Shown piece after piece: positions 8,521-17,440 of a stretch of 64,000 nucleotides of DNA. Each line of letters opens with the position of its first letter. Position 1 is the stretch's first letter. A program made the position numbers and the translations under genes. The notes beneath the pieces are model-generated. The model did no database searches, was not told where the DNA came from, and saw nothing but the letters and a program-made list of their open reading frames with translations. Source of the DNA: an alpha proteobacterium BAL199 (GTDB taxonomy: Bacteria > Pseudomonadota > Alphaproteobacteria > Thalassobaculales > Thalassobaculaceae); NCBI GenBank assembly GCA_000171835.1, contig ABHC01000002.1:186001-250000 (forward strand), in the 5' to 3' direction.

Positions 8521-9438
8521 ATGCATTCCACTTTTCATTCCACGATCGCCGGCCTGTGGCTTCCGCTGATCACGCCGTTCCGCGACGGCGAGCTGGACGA
8601 AGCCTCAGTTCGTCGGTTGGTGGAGCACTATGCCGGTTTGCCGGTCGACGGGCTGATCCTGGCGGCCACCACCGGCGAGGGACTGACGCTGCATGCGGTC
8701 GAGACCGAACGCCTGGTGACAGTAGCAGCCGAGACCACACGCGGCCGGCTGCCGCTCTGGCTCGGCCTGTGCGGCAGCGACACTCGACGGATGGCGGCCA
8801 CGGTGTCGCGCACGGCGGCCTGGCCGATCGACGGCTACCTGATTGCGTGCCCGTACTATTCGCGACCGACCCAGGACGGCATCGTTGCTCACTTCGCAGC
8901 CCTGGCAGGGCGGACCGCCAAGCCGGTTGCCCTGTACAACATCCCGTATCGCACCGGGGTGAACATGACGAACGAGACGCTGCTGCGGCTGGCCGAGATT
9001 GCGAACATCGTCGGCTTGAAGGACTGCTGTGCCGATGCGGCCCAGTCTTTCGATCTGTTGACCCGGCGTCCCGGCGGTTTCTCGGTGATGACCGGCGAGG
9101 ACTCCCTGTTCTACAGCGCCCTGGTGCACGGCGCCGATGGCGGGATCCTGGCCTCGGCCCATGTCGAGACCACGGCTTTCGCCGAGGTGCGCGCGCTGTT
9201 GCGCGACGGCGACCAGCAAGGCGCGCTGTCCCGCTGGCGCGATCTGGCCGTGGTGCCGCGGTTGCTGTTTGCGGAGCCGAGCCCGTCGCCGATCAAGCAC
9301 TGGCTGTGGCGCGCAGGGCTGATCGCCAGCCCGGAAGTGCGGCTGCCGATGACCGGGATCAGCGATGGGTTGGCGGCGCGGATCGACGCCGAGATGCTGC
9401 GGCGCGGGGTGCTGGGCGCTGAGGCTGCGGTGGCGTAG
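8521..9438 (+). CDS. DapA-family class I aldolase (dihydrodipicolinate synthase paralogue)
   Basis: A 305-residue TIM-barrel lyase of the N-acetylneuraminate lyase/DHDPS superfamily. Motifs: TTGEGLTL (50-57), PYYSRPTQDG (111-120), the proton-relay tyrosine in YNIPYRTG (Tyr139), a DHDPS-like arginine (Arg144) and the Schiff-base lysine in VGLKDCC (Lys167). The arginine keeps open a true DHDPS activity, but a second, more canonical dapA exists at 24267-25166, so this is probably a paralogue acting on another 2-oxo-acid/aldehyde pair. The ATG has an AAGGAG site seven to twelve bases upstream and a long leader with a terminator-like hairpin, suggesting transcriptional control. Confidence 0.85.
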   Translation: MHSTFHSTIAGLWLPLITPFRDGELDEASVRRLVEHYAGLPVDGLILAATTGEGLTLHAVETERLVTVAAETTRGRLPLWLGLCGSDTRRMAATVSRTAAWPIDGYLIACPYYSRPTQDGIVAHFAALAGRTAKPVALYNIPYRTGVNMTNETLLRLAEIANIVGLKDCCADAAQSFDLLTRRPGGFSVMTGEDSLFYSALVHGADGGILASAHVETTAFAEVRALLRDGDQQGALSRWRDLAVVPRLLFAEPSPSPIKHWLWRAGLIASPEVRLPMTGISDGLAARIDAEMLRRGVLGAEAAVA

Positions 9439-9455
9439 GCGGGCAAGAGGCGCCC

Positions 9456-9553
9456 TTCGTGGATCGCTGCACTCACGCCTCAGGGTGATAGGCTTGGAAC
9501 CGATCAGTTTCCCCTGTCTGTCTTCCTGAGGCACCCGCGCAGCGGGTCACGAA
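9456..9553. repeat. Imperfect inverted repeat of a CCTCAGG-type dispersed element
   Basis: Two 29-base arms, 9456-9484 and 9525-9553, are reverse complements at 21 of 29 positions, with conserved blocks TTCGTG, CGCTGC and GCCTCAGG. The arms resemble the degenerate CCTTCG...GCCTCAGGGTGA intergenic repeats scattered through many alphaproteobacterial genomes (recalled resemblance). The element fills the gap between two convergent genes and could fold into a long stem that terminates both. Confidence 0.55.
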
Positions 9554-9556
9554 CGA

Positions 9557-10168
9557 CTACGCCAGCCGGTAACCGAACTCGGCGGCGGCTTCGCACAGGC
9601 TTTCATGCAGGCTCTGGGCGAAGCCGCGCATGGCGTGGACGTCGAAGGTGCCGGTGCCGCGCCGCCGATCGATGGTGACCGACAGGTGGAACAGCCCGGT
9701 CTGGGCAGCCGTGTTTTCGGCGAATGCGCGCGGGTGCAGGTCGATGCCGGTGCCTTTGGCCAGGGTGTCGCGCACCCGTGGGCCGCTCAGCCGCAGGATG
9801 GCACGGCCGTGACTCTGGTCGATCACGCTGCCGCCGGCCGGCTCGACCGCCGCGCGCAGCCGGGCCTCCAGGCCGGTGCTGTCGCTGCCGAGCAGCATCC
9901 AGCGCTCCGGACCGATCCAGATCGCCCGGAATTCGCCGCCGGAAGCGGCCCGTCCGGGCGCGGGCAGGGCGATGCCGAGGCTGTCGGACACGGCACGGGC
10001 GACCGCGGCGGCGGTGTCGCGCCGGGCGTCAAGCTGGATCGCGCCGAGTCCCAGGCGGCGGATGATGGTGACCCCTGGTCCGCTCGGGCCGGGGATGCCG
10101 TAGTCGCCTAGCACCCACACGGAGTCGAGGGCGGAGCGTCGCGGCGGCAGTGTCATGATCTCAGCCAT
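9557..10168 (-). CDS. soxG: Sarcosine oxidase gamma subunit
   Basis: A 203-residue protein of the SoxG family, the smallest of the two glycine-cleavage-T-like components of heterotetrameric sarcosine oxidase. Recognisable blocks are RRLGLGAIQLDAR, WIGPERWMLLG, SVIDQSHGRAILRLSG and ENTAAQTGLFHLSVTIDR, all in the order seen in the family. It is the last gene of soxBDAG and its start overlaps the end of soxA by eight bases. Gamma has no cofactor of its own and helps close the folate-binding side of the complex. An internal ATG at 10156 is an alternative start. Confidence 0.9.
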   Translation of the reverse strand: MAEIMTLPPRRSALDSVWVLGDYGIPGPSGPGVTIIRRLGLGAIQLDARRDTAAAVARAVSDSLGIALPAPGRAASGGEFRAIWIGPERWMLLGSDSTGLEARLRAAVEPAGGSVIDQSHGRAILRLSGPRVRDTLAKGTGIDLHPRAFAENTAAQTGLFHLSVTIDRRRGTGTFDVHAMRGFAQSLHESLCEAAAEFGYRLA

Positions 10169-13100
10169 GGAGCTTCTTGCCCTCCGGATCGACGAAGCAG
10201 GTCTCGGTCACCCGCGCCCGGACCCGGATGCCGCGCAGCGGGAACACCGCCCAGACCTCCTGGCCGATGCGCTCCCGCCCACGGGCCAGCAGGCCGAGCG
10301 AGATCGGGTGGCCGACGGTCGGGGACAGATAGGCGCTGGATGTGATGTGGCCGAGCTTGGGTACCGGAGTCGCGGCGTCCGGGTCGTCGACCAGAATCGA
10401 GCCGGCGCGGATCCGCGAAACTCCATCGACCGGCACCAGCCCGACCAGCTTCGGTCGGTCGGGATCGGTGAAGGCTGGCTTGTCGAGCATGCCGCGACCG
10501 ACGAACCATTTCTTGGTGCTGGCCATGCGCCCCAGGCCGAGATCGTCGGGGGTGGTGCGGCCGTCGAGTTCCGGTCCGGCGACGTGGCCCTTCTCGATCC
10601 GCATGATGCCCATGGCCTCAAGCCCATAAGGGCGAATGCCATGGTCTTCGCCGGCCTCCATCACGGCCTCCCAGACCGCGATGCCCCAGTCGGCCGGTGC
10701 GTTGATCTCGTAGCCCAACTCGCCGGAAAAGCTGATGCGGAAGATCCGCACCGGCACGCCGCGGATGGTCGCGGTGCAGGTCACACCGAGATAGGGCAGG
10801 GCTTCGTTGGAGACGTCGGCGCCGGGGTCGACGGCGGCCGCCAGCACCTCGCGCGCCTTCGGCCCGGGCAGCGCCATGCCGGCCCACTGTTCGGTCACCG
10901 ACGAGACCCGCACGTCTAGTTCCGGCCAGACCACCTGCAGATACCACTCCAGGTCGGCCAGCACCTTGGCGGCGTGCACGGTGGTGGTGGTCATCAGGAA
11001 GTGGGTGTCGGACAGCCGCGATGTGGTGCCGTCGTCGTCGACCAGTCCGTCCTCGCGCAGCATCAGGCCATAGCGCGCCTTGCCGACGGGCAGGGCCGCA
11101 AAGCCGTTGCTGTACACCCGGTTCAGGAACTCGGCCGAGTCAGGGCCCTGGACGTCGATCTTGCCGAGGCTGGAGACGTCGGAGATCCCGACCTTGGTGC
11201 GGGTGGTTACCACCTCGTCGGTGATCGCCCGGTCCATCGTCTCCTTCGAGACCGCCTCGCCGGGCTGCAGATAGTATTGCGGGCGCAGCCACGGCCCGGC
11301 CTCGATGAACACGACACCGTTGGCGGCATGCCAGTCGTGCAGGGCGGTCCGGCGGGTCGGGGCGAGGTGGCGGCCGGTGGTTCGTCCGGCGAACGCGCCC
11401 ATCGCGACCGGCGTGTACGGCGGTCGGAAGGTGGTGGTGCCGACCGTCGGGATCGACTGGCCGCGCGCTGCGGCCATCAGGGCATGGCCGTTGATGTTGG
11501 AGGTCTTGCCCTGGTCGGTGCCCATGCCGAGCGTGGTGTAGCGTTTCAGGTGTTCGACCGACACGAAGCCCTCGCGGTGGGCCAGTTCGATGTCCTCCAC
11601 CGTCACATCATCTTGGTGGTCGACGAAGCGCTTCACCTTCTTGCCTGGTGTGGGCGGGACCGACCAGAGTGCCTGCAACGGGGCGGTCGGCACTTCATCG
11701 GTTATGGGTGCGTCGGGTGCGGTGCCTGTGCCAAATCCGCACGACGATGCCGCTTCGGCGCCGGCCTTGAAACCGTCGGACAGGCAGTCGGACAGCGCGA
11801 ACCGGCCGCGCGCGGCACCGATGGTCACGACGTCGCTGCGCACCGAGCCTGGCAGGAACGCCGCGATCTGGTCGTTCCATTCGGCCTTACCGCCGGCGTG
11901 GCTGTGCAGGTGGATCGACGGAGTCCAGCCGCCGGAATTGGCAATCAGGTCGCACGGCACGAACCGGCTGTCGCCGACCGTCCCGCCCCGGCCGTCCAGC
12001 CGGGCGATGTCGCAGCCGACCAGTCCCATGCGGCCGTAGGCATTGGTGACGGCACTGCCTTCGGCGACATCGAATCCGGCGGCGAGCGCCCTCTCGCGCC
12101 AAGCGCCATGGCTGGCGCTGCGGGTATCGAGGATCTGCATCACGTCGATGCCGGCGGCAGCCAGGTCGAAGGCCGTGCGGTAGCCGTCGTCGTTGTTGGC
12201 GACAACCACGGCGCGCTTGCCCGGGGTCACGGCAAAGCGGTTCAGGTACGTGCGCACAGCGCCGGCCAGCATGACGCCGGGCCGGTCATTGCCGCCGAAC
12301 ACCAGCGGCCGCTCGATCGCACCGGCGGCCACGATCACCCGCTGCGGGCGGATGTGCCACAGCCGCTGCCGCGCCACATGGGCCGGCGGCACCGGCATGT
12401 GGTCGGCCAGCCGTTCGACCGCGCCGACCAGATTGTTGTCGTAGATCCCGAAGGCGGTGGTGCGGGTCAGAACCCGGACCTCGGGCAGGTCGGCCAGCTC
12501 GGCTGCGACCGATGCCGCCCAAGCGATTGCCGGCTTACCGTCCAAGGTGTCGCGCTCGCTACGCAACCGCCCGCCCAGGCCGTCGGTCTCGTCGACCAGG
12601 ATCACCCGCGCACCGGTGCGTCCGGCGGTCAGGGCAGCGGCCAGCCCGGCCGGTCCGCCGCCGACCACCAGCACGTCGCAATGGGCGTTCATGGTTTCGT
12701 AGCCGTCCGGATCGTGCTCGACCGTACCGGCCCCCATGCCGGCGGCGGCGCGGATGCGTTTTTCCCAGAAATGCCAGCCGGGGAAGCCCATGAAGGTCTT
12801 GTAGTAGAAGCCGGCGACCAGGAAGCGCGACAGCAGATCGTTCACCTCCATGGCGTCGAAGCGCAGGCACGGCCACCGGTTCTGGCTGGTCGCGCGCAAC
12901 CCGTGGAACAGCTCGATCATGGTGGCGCGGGTGTTCGGTTCGCGCCGGGCACCGCTGCGCAACTCCACCAGGGCGTTCGGCTCCTCCGGTCCCGCCGACA
13001 TGACGCCGCGCGGCCGATGATATTTGAAGCTGCGGCCCATCACCGTCACCCCGTTGGCCAGCAGGGCCGAGGCCAGGGTGTCGCCAGCGTAGCCCCGGTA

Positions 13101-13202
13101 GCTGCGCCCGTCGAAGGAGAAGGACAGCGGCTTCAAACGGTCGATAGCGCCTCCAGTCAGCAGGCGATGGCTCTGCTCCAGGGGCAAGCGTCCAAAGATC
13201 AT
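10161..13202 (-). CDS. soxA: Sarcosine oxidase alpha subunit
   Basis: A 1013-residue subunit, the usual size for the family. It begins with a 2Fe-2S-like (here cofactor-free) domain around GRSYRGYAGDTLASALLANG, continues with a nucleotide-binding Rossmann motif VLVVGGGPAGLAAAL (178-192) and a second one near VVANNDDGYRTA, and ends with a GcvT-type tetrahydrofolate-binding domain (about 600-1013; SFSGELGYEINAP). In the complex alpha binds NAD+ and folate, accepting the methylene from sarcosine demethylation to give 5,10-methylene-THF. The ATG overlaps the soxD stop (ATGA). Homologous subunits of N-methylglutamate dehydrogenase are a possible alternative, but no N-methylglutamate synthase genes are nearby. 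Confidence 0.92.
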   Translation of the reverse strand: MIFGRLPLEQSHRLLTGGAIDRLKPLSFSFDGRSYRGYAGDTLASALLANGVTVMGRSFKYHRPRGVMSAGPEEPNALVELRSGARREPNTRATMIELFHGLRATSQNRWPCLRFDAMEVNDLLSRFLVAGFYYKTFMGFPGWHFWEKRIRAAAGMGAGTVEHDPDGYETMNAHCDVLVVGGGPAGLAAALTAGRTGARVILVDETDGLGGRLRSERDTLDGKPAIAWAASVAAELADLPEVRVLTRTTAFGIYDNNLVGAVERLADHMPVPPAHVARQRLWHIRPQRVIVAAGAIERPLVFGGNDRPGVMLAGAVRTYLNRFAVTPGKRAVVVANNDDGYRTAFDLAAAGIDVMQILDTRSASHGAWRERALAAGFDVAEGSAVTNAYGRMGLVGCDIARLDGRGGTVGDSRFVPCDLIANSGGWTPSIHLHSHAGGKAEWNDQIAAFLPGSVRSDVVTIGAARGRFALSDCLSDGFKAGAEAASSCGFGTGTAPDAPITDEVPTAPLQALWSVPPTPGKKVKRFVDHQDDVTVEDIELAHREGFVSVEHLKRYTTLGMGTDQGKTSNINGHALMAAARGQSIPTVGTTTFRPPYTPVAMGAFAGRTTGRHLAPTRRTALHDWHAANGVVFIEAGPWLRPQYYLQPGEAVSKETMDRAITDEVVTTRTKVGISDVSSLGKIDVQGPDSAEFLNRVYSNGFAALPVGKARYGLMLREDGLVDDDGTTSRLSDTHFLMTTTTVHAAKVLADLEWYLQVVWPELDVRVSSVTEQWAGMALPGPKAREVLAAAVDPGADVSNEALPYLGVTCTATIRGVPVRIFRISFSGELGYEINAPADWGIAVWEAVMEAGEDHGIRPYGLEAMGIMRIEKGHVAGPELDGRTTPDDLGLGRMASTKKWFVGRGMLDKPAFTDPDRPKLVGLVPVDGVSRIRAGSILVDDPDAATPVPKLGHITSSAYLSPTVGHPISLGLLARGRERIGQEVWAVFPLRGIRVRARVTETCFVDPEGKKLHG

Positions 13203-13477
13203 CGTGGAGCCTCCAGCGCGTCTTCCGGCCGACCGGAAGCCAGAACCTCATGGGTGGCGGTGTCGCGCAGCACCTTCAGGTAGGCACGGCAGCCTTGGAT
13301 GTGGTGCCAGTACTCCAGATGGGCGCCGCGCGGGTTGTCGCGCAGATAGACGTAGCGGTGCCAATCCTCAGGACTCGTCGCCGCCGGGTCGGCCGGGCGG
13401 ACCTTGGTGGCGTCACCGACATAGCTGAACTCGTCGTGGTCGCGGGGGCCGCAATGCGGGCAGGGGATGCGGATCAT
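13199..13477 (-). CDS. soxD: Sarcosine oxidase delta subunit
   Basis: A 92-residue zinc protein starting MIRIPCPHCGPRDHDEF, where Cys6 and Cys9 are two zinc ligands; HLEYWHHIQGC supplies the downstream histidine/cysteine region. The PCPxCGxRDxxEF start is diagnostic of SoxD. ATG 13477 was chosen because GAGGA lies eight bases upstream and because it gives the family length; an open frame continues upstream without homology. It sits 34 bases after soxB and overlaps soxA by four bases. Confidence 0.93.
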   Translation of the reverse strand: MIRIPCPHCGPRDHDEFSYVGDATKVRPADPAATSPEDWHRYVYLRDNPRGAHLEYWHHIQGCRAYLKVLRDTATHEVLASGRPEDALEAPR

Positions 13478-13511
13478 CGTGGGTCCTCGGCGTGGGCGTC
13501 GGCGGGCGGCG

Positions 13512-14768
13512 TCAGTGCAGCTTCGGGGTCGGCCCCTTGCCACCCTCGTCCAGCAGGTGGCCGGTGGCGAAGCGCTCCAGCGACAGCGCCTCGTTAAACC
13601 GGTGCGGCTTGTCCTCGGCGATGGTGTGGGCGAACACCCAGCCGGAACCCGGCGTCGCCTTGAAGCCGCCGTAGCACCAGCCGGCATTCAGGTAGAGGTT
13701 GTCGATCGGGGTCTTGGAGATGATCGGGCTGCCGTCCATCGACATGTCCATGATCCCGCCCCAGCTGCGCAGGATCCGTACCCGTCGAATGTTCGGCATC
13801 ATCGCGCAGCCGAGCGCCATGACATTCTCGACGGTCGGCAGATTTCCGCGCTGTGCATAGGAGTTGTAGAAGTCGAGATCGCCGCCCAGCACTAGCCCAC
13901 CCTTGTCGGATTGGCTTATGTAGAAATGTCCGGCGCCGAAGGTCACCACGCCGTCGATCAGTTTCTTCAGCGGCTCCGACACGAACGCCTGCAGCACGTG
14001 GCTTTCGATCGGCAGTTCGAGGCCGACCATCTGGGCGACCCGAGACGTGTTGCCGGCAACCGCCATGCCGACCCGGCCGCAGCCGATGGTGCCACGGCTG
14101 GTCTTGACCGCCGTGACCCGGTCGCCGTCACGCTCGAACCCCGTGACCTCGCAGTTCTGGATAATGTCGACGCCGAGCCGGTCGGCGCCGCGCGCGAAGC
14201 CCCAGGCGACCGCGTCGTGGCGGGCAGTGCCGCCACGCGGCTGCAGCAGGCCGCCGTAGATCGGGAACCGGGCATTCTCCGAGAAATCGAGATAGGGATA
14301 CAGCTGCTGGACGTCGCGCCGATCGAGCAGTGCGGAATCGACCCCGTTCAGCCGCATCGCGTTACCACGCCGGGCATGAGCATCCATCTGGCCGTCGGAG
14401 TGTGCCAGGTTCAGCACTCCGCGCTGGCTGAACATGACATTGTAGTTGAGGTCGGAACTCAACCCTTCCCAGAGCTTCAGGGAGTGCTCGTAGAAATGAT
14501 TGTTGCCGTCGAGCAGGTAGTTGGAGCGCACAATGGTGGTGTTGCGTCCAACGTTGCCGCCGCCGATATAGCCCTTTTCGAGAATCGCGACGTTGGTGAT
14601 GCCATGATTGCGGGCCAGGTAATAGGCGGTTGCCAGCCCGTGGCCGCCGCCGCCGATGATGATCACGTCGTAGGATTTCTTGGGTTCTGGGTCGCGCCAG
14701 GCGCGTATCCAACCTTTGTGGCCACTGAGTGCTTGGCGCACCAGACTGAAGACGGAATATTCGGCCAT
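13512..14768 (-). CDS. soxB: Sarcosine oxidase beta subunit
   Basis: A 418-residue flavoprotein that carries the catalytic non-covalent FAD and, at the interface with alpha, covalent FMN. The FAD Rossmann motif is at VIIIGGGGHGLATAYYLAR (35-53) and the FMN-linking histidine in GGTARHDAVAWG is His184, the canonical position. GWCYGGFKATPGSGW near the C-terminus is the substrate/flavin-site block. It oxidises sarcosine to glycine with release of H2O2. ATG 14768 has a perfect AAGGAGG eight bases upstream. It is the first gene of soxBDAG and is divergent from ggt with 101 bases between starts; glyA or folate genes often linked to sox are not present here. Confidence 0.94.
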   Translation of the reverse strand: MAEYSVFSLVRQALSGHKGWIRAWRDPEPKKSYDVIIIGGGGHGLATAYYLARNHGITNVAILEKGYIGGGNVGRNTTIVRSNYLLDGNNHFYEHSLKLWEGLSSDLNYNVMFSQRGVLNLAHSDGQMDAHARRGNAMRLNGVDSALLDRRDVQQLYPYLDFSENARFPIYGGLLQPRGGTARHDAVAWGFARGADRLGVDIIQNCEVTGFERDGDRVTAVKTSRGTIGCGRVGMAVAGNTSRVAQMVGLELPIESHVLQAFVSEPLKKLIDGVVTFGAGHFYISQSDKGGLVLGGDLDFYNSYAQRGNLPTVENVMALGCAMMPNIRRVRILRSWGGIMDMSMDGSPIISKTPIDNLYLNAGWCYGGFKATPGSGWVFAHTIAEDKPHRFNEALSLERFATGHLLDEGGKGPTPKLH

Positions 14769-14869
14769 CGGACCCTCCTTGCGACGCCACTCTGCCGCAA
14801 GCCGGCGCGGGTGGCGAGACCGGCATTGGACGCTTATTGTTCCGAAGGCGACCGACGGAGGATCAACGA

Positions 14870-16645
14870 TTGAACCAGCGGCTGCGTCTCCTGGCGAACC
14901 TGGGGGCTTTGCCCGATCGAAGGGCGTTCCTGGCCGGTGCAGGCGGTCTGGCATTGCTCGGCTCCACATCACCGGCATGGGCGACGCTCGGCGCTCCGGC
15001 GCTCGACGGTTCCGACCGGATCATCCCTTCCGAGGCTCGCTACGGAATGGTGGCGAGCCGCGAGGCGATTGCCGCGCGGATCGGAGTGGAGGTGCTGTCG
15101 GCCGGCGGGAACGCAGTCGACGCGGCAGTGGCTACGGCATTCGCCTTGGCGGTGACCCTGCCGCAGGCCGGGAACCTCGGCGGCGGCGGCTTCATGCTGG
15201 TCCGGCCCGCCGGTGGTGTGCCGCCGGTGGCGTTGGACTTCCGTGAAACCGCACCTGCCAAGGCGAAGCGGGAAATGTTCCTGGGGGCGAACGGCGAGGT
15301 CGACAACCAACTGGCGCGGTATTCCCACCGGTCCGTCGGCGTGCCGGGTTCCGTCGCAGGTTACGCTGATGCTCTCGCACGTTGGGGAACATGGCCGCTG
15401 GACCGCGCGATCGAGCCGGCGATCCGGCTGGCACGCGACGGGTTCCCGATGACCCGATCTCTGGCGCGTGACATCGCTCGGTCGTTCGACCGTCTGTATC
15501 GCTGGCCGCAGTCGCGAGGGATCGTGGCCAAGCCGGATGGCAGTCCGTACGAGCCGGGCGAGATCTTTCGGCAACCGGATCTGGCAAACACCCTGTCGTT
15601 GATTGCGCGGGACGGCCCCGACGGGTTCTATCGGGGGCCGATCGCCGTAGCGATTGCCGATGAGATGCGGCGCAACGACGGCCTGATCAGCGAGGCCGAC
15701 CTGGATGGCTACCGGACGATCGTGCGGGAGCCTGTGCGCGGCACCTACCGGGGCGTCGAGATCGTGTCGATGCCGCCGCCGAGCTCGGGCGGAGCGCTGC
15801 TGATCCAAATGCTGAACGTTTTGGAGGGATGGCCGATCGGCAACCTCGGGTTTGGGTCAGCCGAGACCATCCACCGGATGACCGAGGTGATGCGCCGCGC
15901 CTATGCCGATCGCTTCAAACATTTCGCCGACCCGGCGTTTCACGAGGTGCCGCTTGCCGGACTGATCTCCAAGGACTACGCCGAGGCACGGCGGATCAGC
16001 ATCGATCTGGCGAACGCTACCGCGTCCGCGACGCTCGGACCCGGCCAACCGAACGTGTACGAGAGCAACAACACCACGCACCTGTCGGTGATGGACCGAG
16101 AGGGCTGTGCCGTCGCCCTTACGACCACGCTGAATTTCGCATTCGGAACCGGGATCGTGGCCGAGGGCACCGGGATCTTTCTGAACAATGAGATGGACGA
16201 CTTCACGGCCCTACCCGGCGCCTCCAATGGCTTCGGGTTGGTCCAGGGCGAGGAGAATGCGATCGAACCCAACAAGCGGCCGCTGTCCTCGATGTCGCCA
16301 ACCCTGGTGCTGGACGGTCCGAACACAGCCATCGCCACCGGCGGCCAGGGCGGCAGCCGAATCATCACCGCGGTTCTGCAGACTTTGGTGAACACGCTGG
16401 ACCATGGAATGAATCTAGCCGAGGCGACTCTGGCGCCGCGGGTCCATCACCAATGGCTGCCCGACGAGCTGGCGGTCGAGGAGGGCTTCTCGCCGGATAC
16501 GCTGGCTCTTCTGGAGCGGATGGGGCATCGGGTTGTGGTGAAGCGACCACTCTCGACCGTCCAGAGTGCGCGCCGGGTCATTGAGGGGTACCGGGGAATG
16601 TCTGATCCGCGCCGGCCGGAGGGGCTGGCGGCTGGACCGGATTGA
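14870..16645 (+). CDS. ggt: Gamma-glutamyltransferase with twin-arginine-type signal
   Basis: A 591-residue Ntn hydrolase precursor. Autoprocessing before Thr402 in ESNNTTHLSVMD gives large and small subunits; the substrate-site blocks LGGGGFMLVR, DFRETAP and PLSSMSPTLVL are intact. It cleaves gamma-glutamyl bonds of glutathione and related amides in the periplasm. TTG 14870 was taken as the start because GGAGG lies eight bases upstream; more upstream starts lack one. The N-terminus reads DRRAFLAGAGGLALLG with a likely cleavage after AWA (about residue 38), which is Tat-like rather than the ordinary Sec signal of E. coli GGT. It is divergent from soxB and could share regulation with methylated-amine metabolism (inference). 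Confidence 0.9.
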   Translation: MNQRLRLLANLGALPDRRAFLAGAGGLALLGSTSPAWATLGAPALDGSDRIIPSEARYGMVASREAIAARIGVEVLSAGGNAVDAAVATAFALAVTLPQAGNLGGGGFMLVRPAGGVPPVALDFRETAPAKAKREMFLGANGEVDNQLARYSHRSVGVPGSVAGYADALARWGTWPLDRAIEPAIRLARDGFPMTRSLARDIARSFDRLYRWPQSRGIVAKPDGSPYEPGEIFRQPDLANTLSLIARDGPDGFYRGPIAVAIADEMRRNDGLISEADLDGYRTIVREPVRGTYRGVEIVSMPPPSSGGALLIQMLNVLEGWPIGNLGFGSAETIHRMTEVMRRAYADRFKHFADPAFHEVPLAGLISKDYAEARRISIDLANATASATLGPGQPNVYESNNTTHLSVMDREGCAVALTTTLNFAFGTGIVAEGTGIFLNNEMDDFTALPGASNGFGLVQGEENAIEPNKRPLSSMSPTLVLDGPNTAIATGGQGGSRIITAVLQTLVNTLDHGMNLAEATLAPRVHHQWLPDELAVEEGFSPDTLALLERMGHRVVVKRPLSTVQSARRVIEGYRGMSDPRRPEGLAAGPD

Positions 16646-16651
16646 TCGGAG

Positions 16652-17302
16652 TCAGCCGCGTCGGGCGCGTTCGTCCAGGCGAAGCGTGATCGATGCCGCG
16701 ATCGAGGCCGCCTCGGCTGCCATTGCGTCGACCAGGGTTCGGGACAAATGCCCGCCCAGGTAGCCGCGAAGACGTTCTTCGATCGTCCGGCCGGGTGAAC
16801 TGTCGGGATCGGAGGCCCGGTCCACAAGCTCGGCAAGCCGTCGCTCGATCAGTTGCAGGCGCAGTGGGTTCGCCGCAAGCCAGCGCGGCGCGTGCCGGCG
16901 AACGGACTCGATCGAAGGGTCCTCGACGACGAATCGACGCGTCATGGAACCGTCGCGATCCGGTCCAAGGCGAGCGATCAGTTCCACCGACACCCACGCG
17001 AACCACCACCGCCACGGGTCAGCGCGAAGGGTGCCGTCGTCGTAAACATCCTGCATGTAGTGCAACGTCACCATGGGCGCATCTGACTTCAGGCGGACGA
17101 TTTGCGGCGGCAGCGCCGTCACCGAAAGAACCCGGAGATGCTTGTCGATCGGCGCTTTCTTGCCGGGCGTCGGCAGGATTCCGACCGAGCGCTGCAGGGT
17201 TTCCAGATCACGGATATCGAACCAGTGACGCACCGCCATTGCCACGCCACGGATCTGGTCATTCAGGTCCAGGTCGTCCGCCAATTTCGACTCCGATTTC
17301 AA
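16652..17302 (-). CDS. Uncharacterised protein
   Basis: About 216 residues from TTG 17302, or 195 from ATG 17239 (MAVRHWFDIRDL); neither start has a convincing ribosome binding site. I do not recognise the family. The body is soluble, with DLETLQRSVGILPTPGKKAP, a LHYMQDVYDDG segment, then DPWRWWFAWVSVELIARLG and a basic, leucine/arginine-rich helical C-terminus ending RLDERARRG. No signal peptide, membrane span or catalytic motif is evident. It is convergent with ggt (six bases apart) and divergent from the M23 peptidase gene. Codon use and GC look like the neighbours, so it is probably a resident gene. Confidence 0.55.
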   Translation of the reverse strand: MKSESKLADDLDLNDQIRGVAMAVRHWFDIRDLETLQRSVGILPTPGKKAPIDKHLRVLSVTALPPQIVRLKSDAPMVTLHYMQDVYDDGTLRADPWRWWFAWVSVELIARLGPDRDGSMTRRFVVEDPSIESVRRHAPRWLAANPLRLQLIERRLAELVDRASDPDSSPGRTIEERLRGYLGGHLSRTLVDAMAAEAASIAASITLRLDERARRG

Positions 17303-17440
17303 GCGGATGGTCCATCTGCGGTTACTGCCTTGCCTATGATAGCGGCGAAAGCTAACTTTCGCTTGCACGTGGGAGAGACGAAGCGCGGGGTTGGACGGGC
17401 AGGTCCGACCTACACGACGTAATCGACGGGGGAAGGCCGT

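Noticed and set aside
8236-8538. 100-codon minus-strand frame in the leader of the DapA-like gene
   Set aside because: No ribosome binding site, biased composition, and it overlaps the start of the plus-strand gene.
10974-13283. 769-codon open frame on the plus strand, antisense to soxA
   Set aside because: Low-complexity, His/Arg/Gly/Ala-biased product with no recognisable domain, exactly opposite a strong homologous gene; an expected artefact of high GC.
9557-14768. Interpreting sox genes as sulphur oxidation (soxABCDXYZ)
   Set aside because: The products are unmistakably the four sarcosine oxidase subunits; only the gene symbols coincide.
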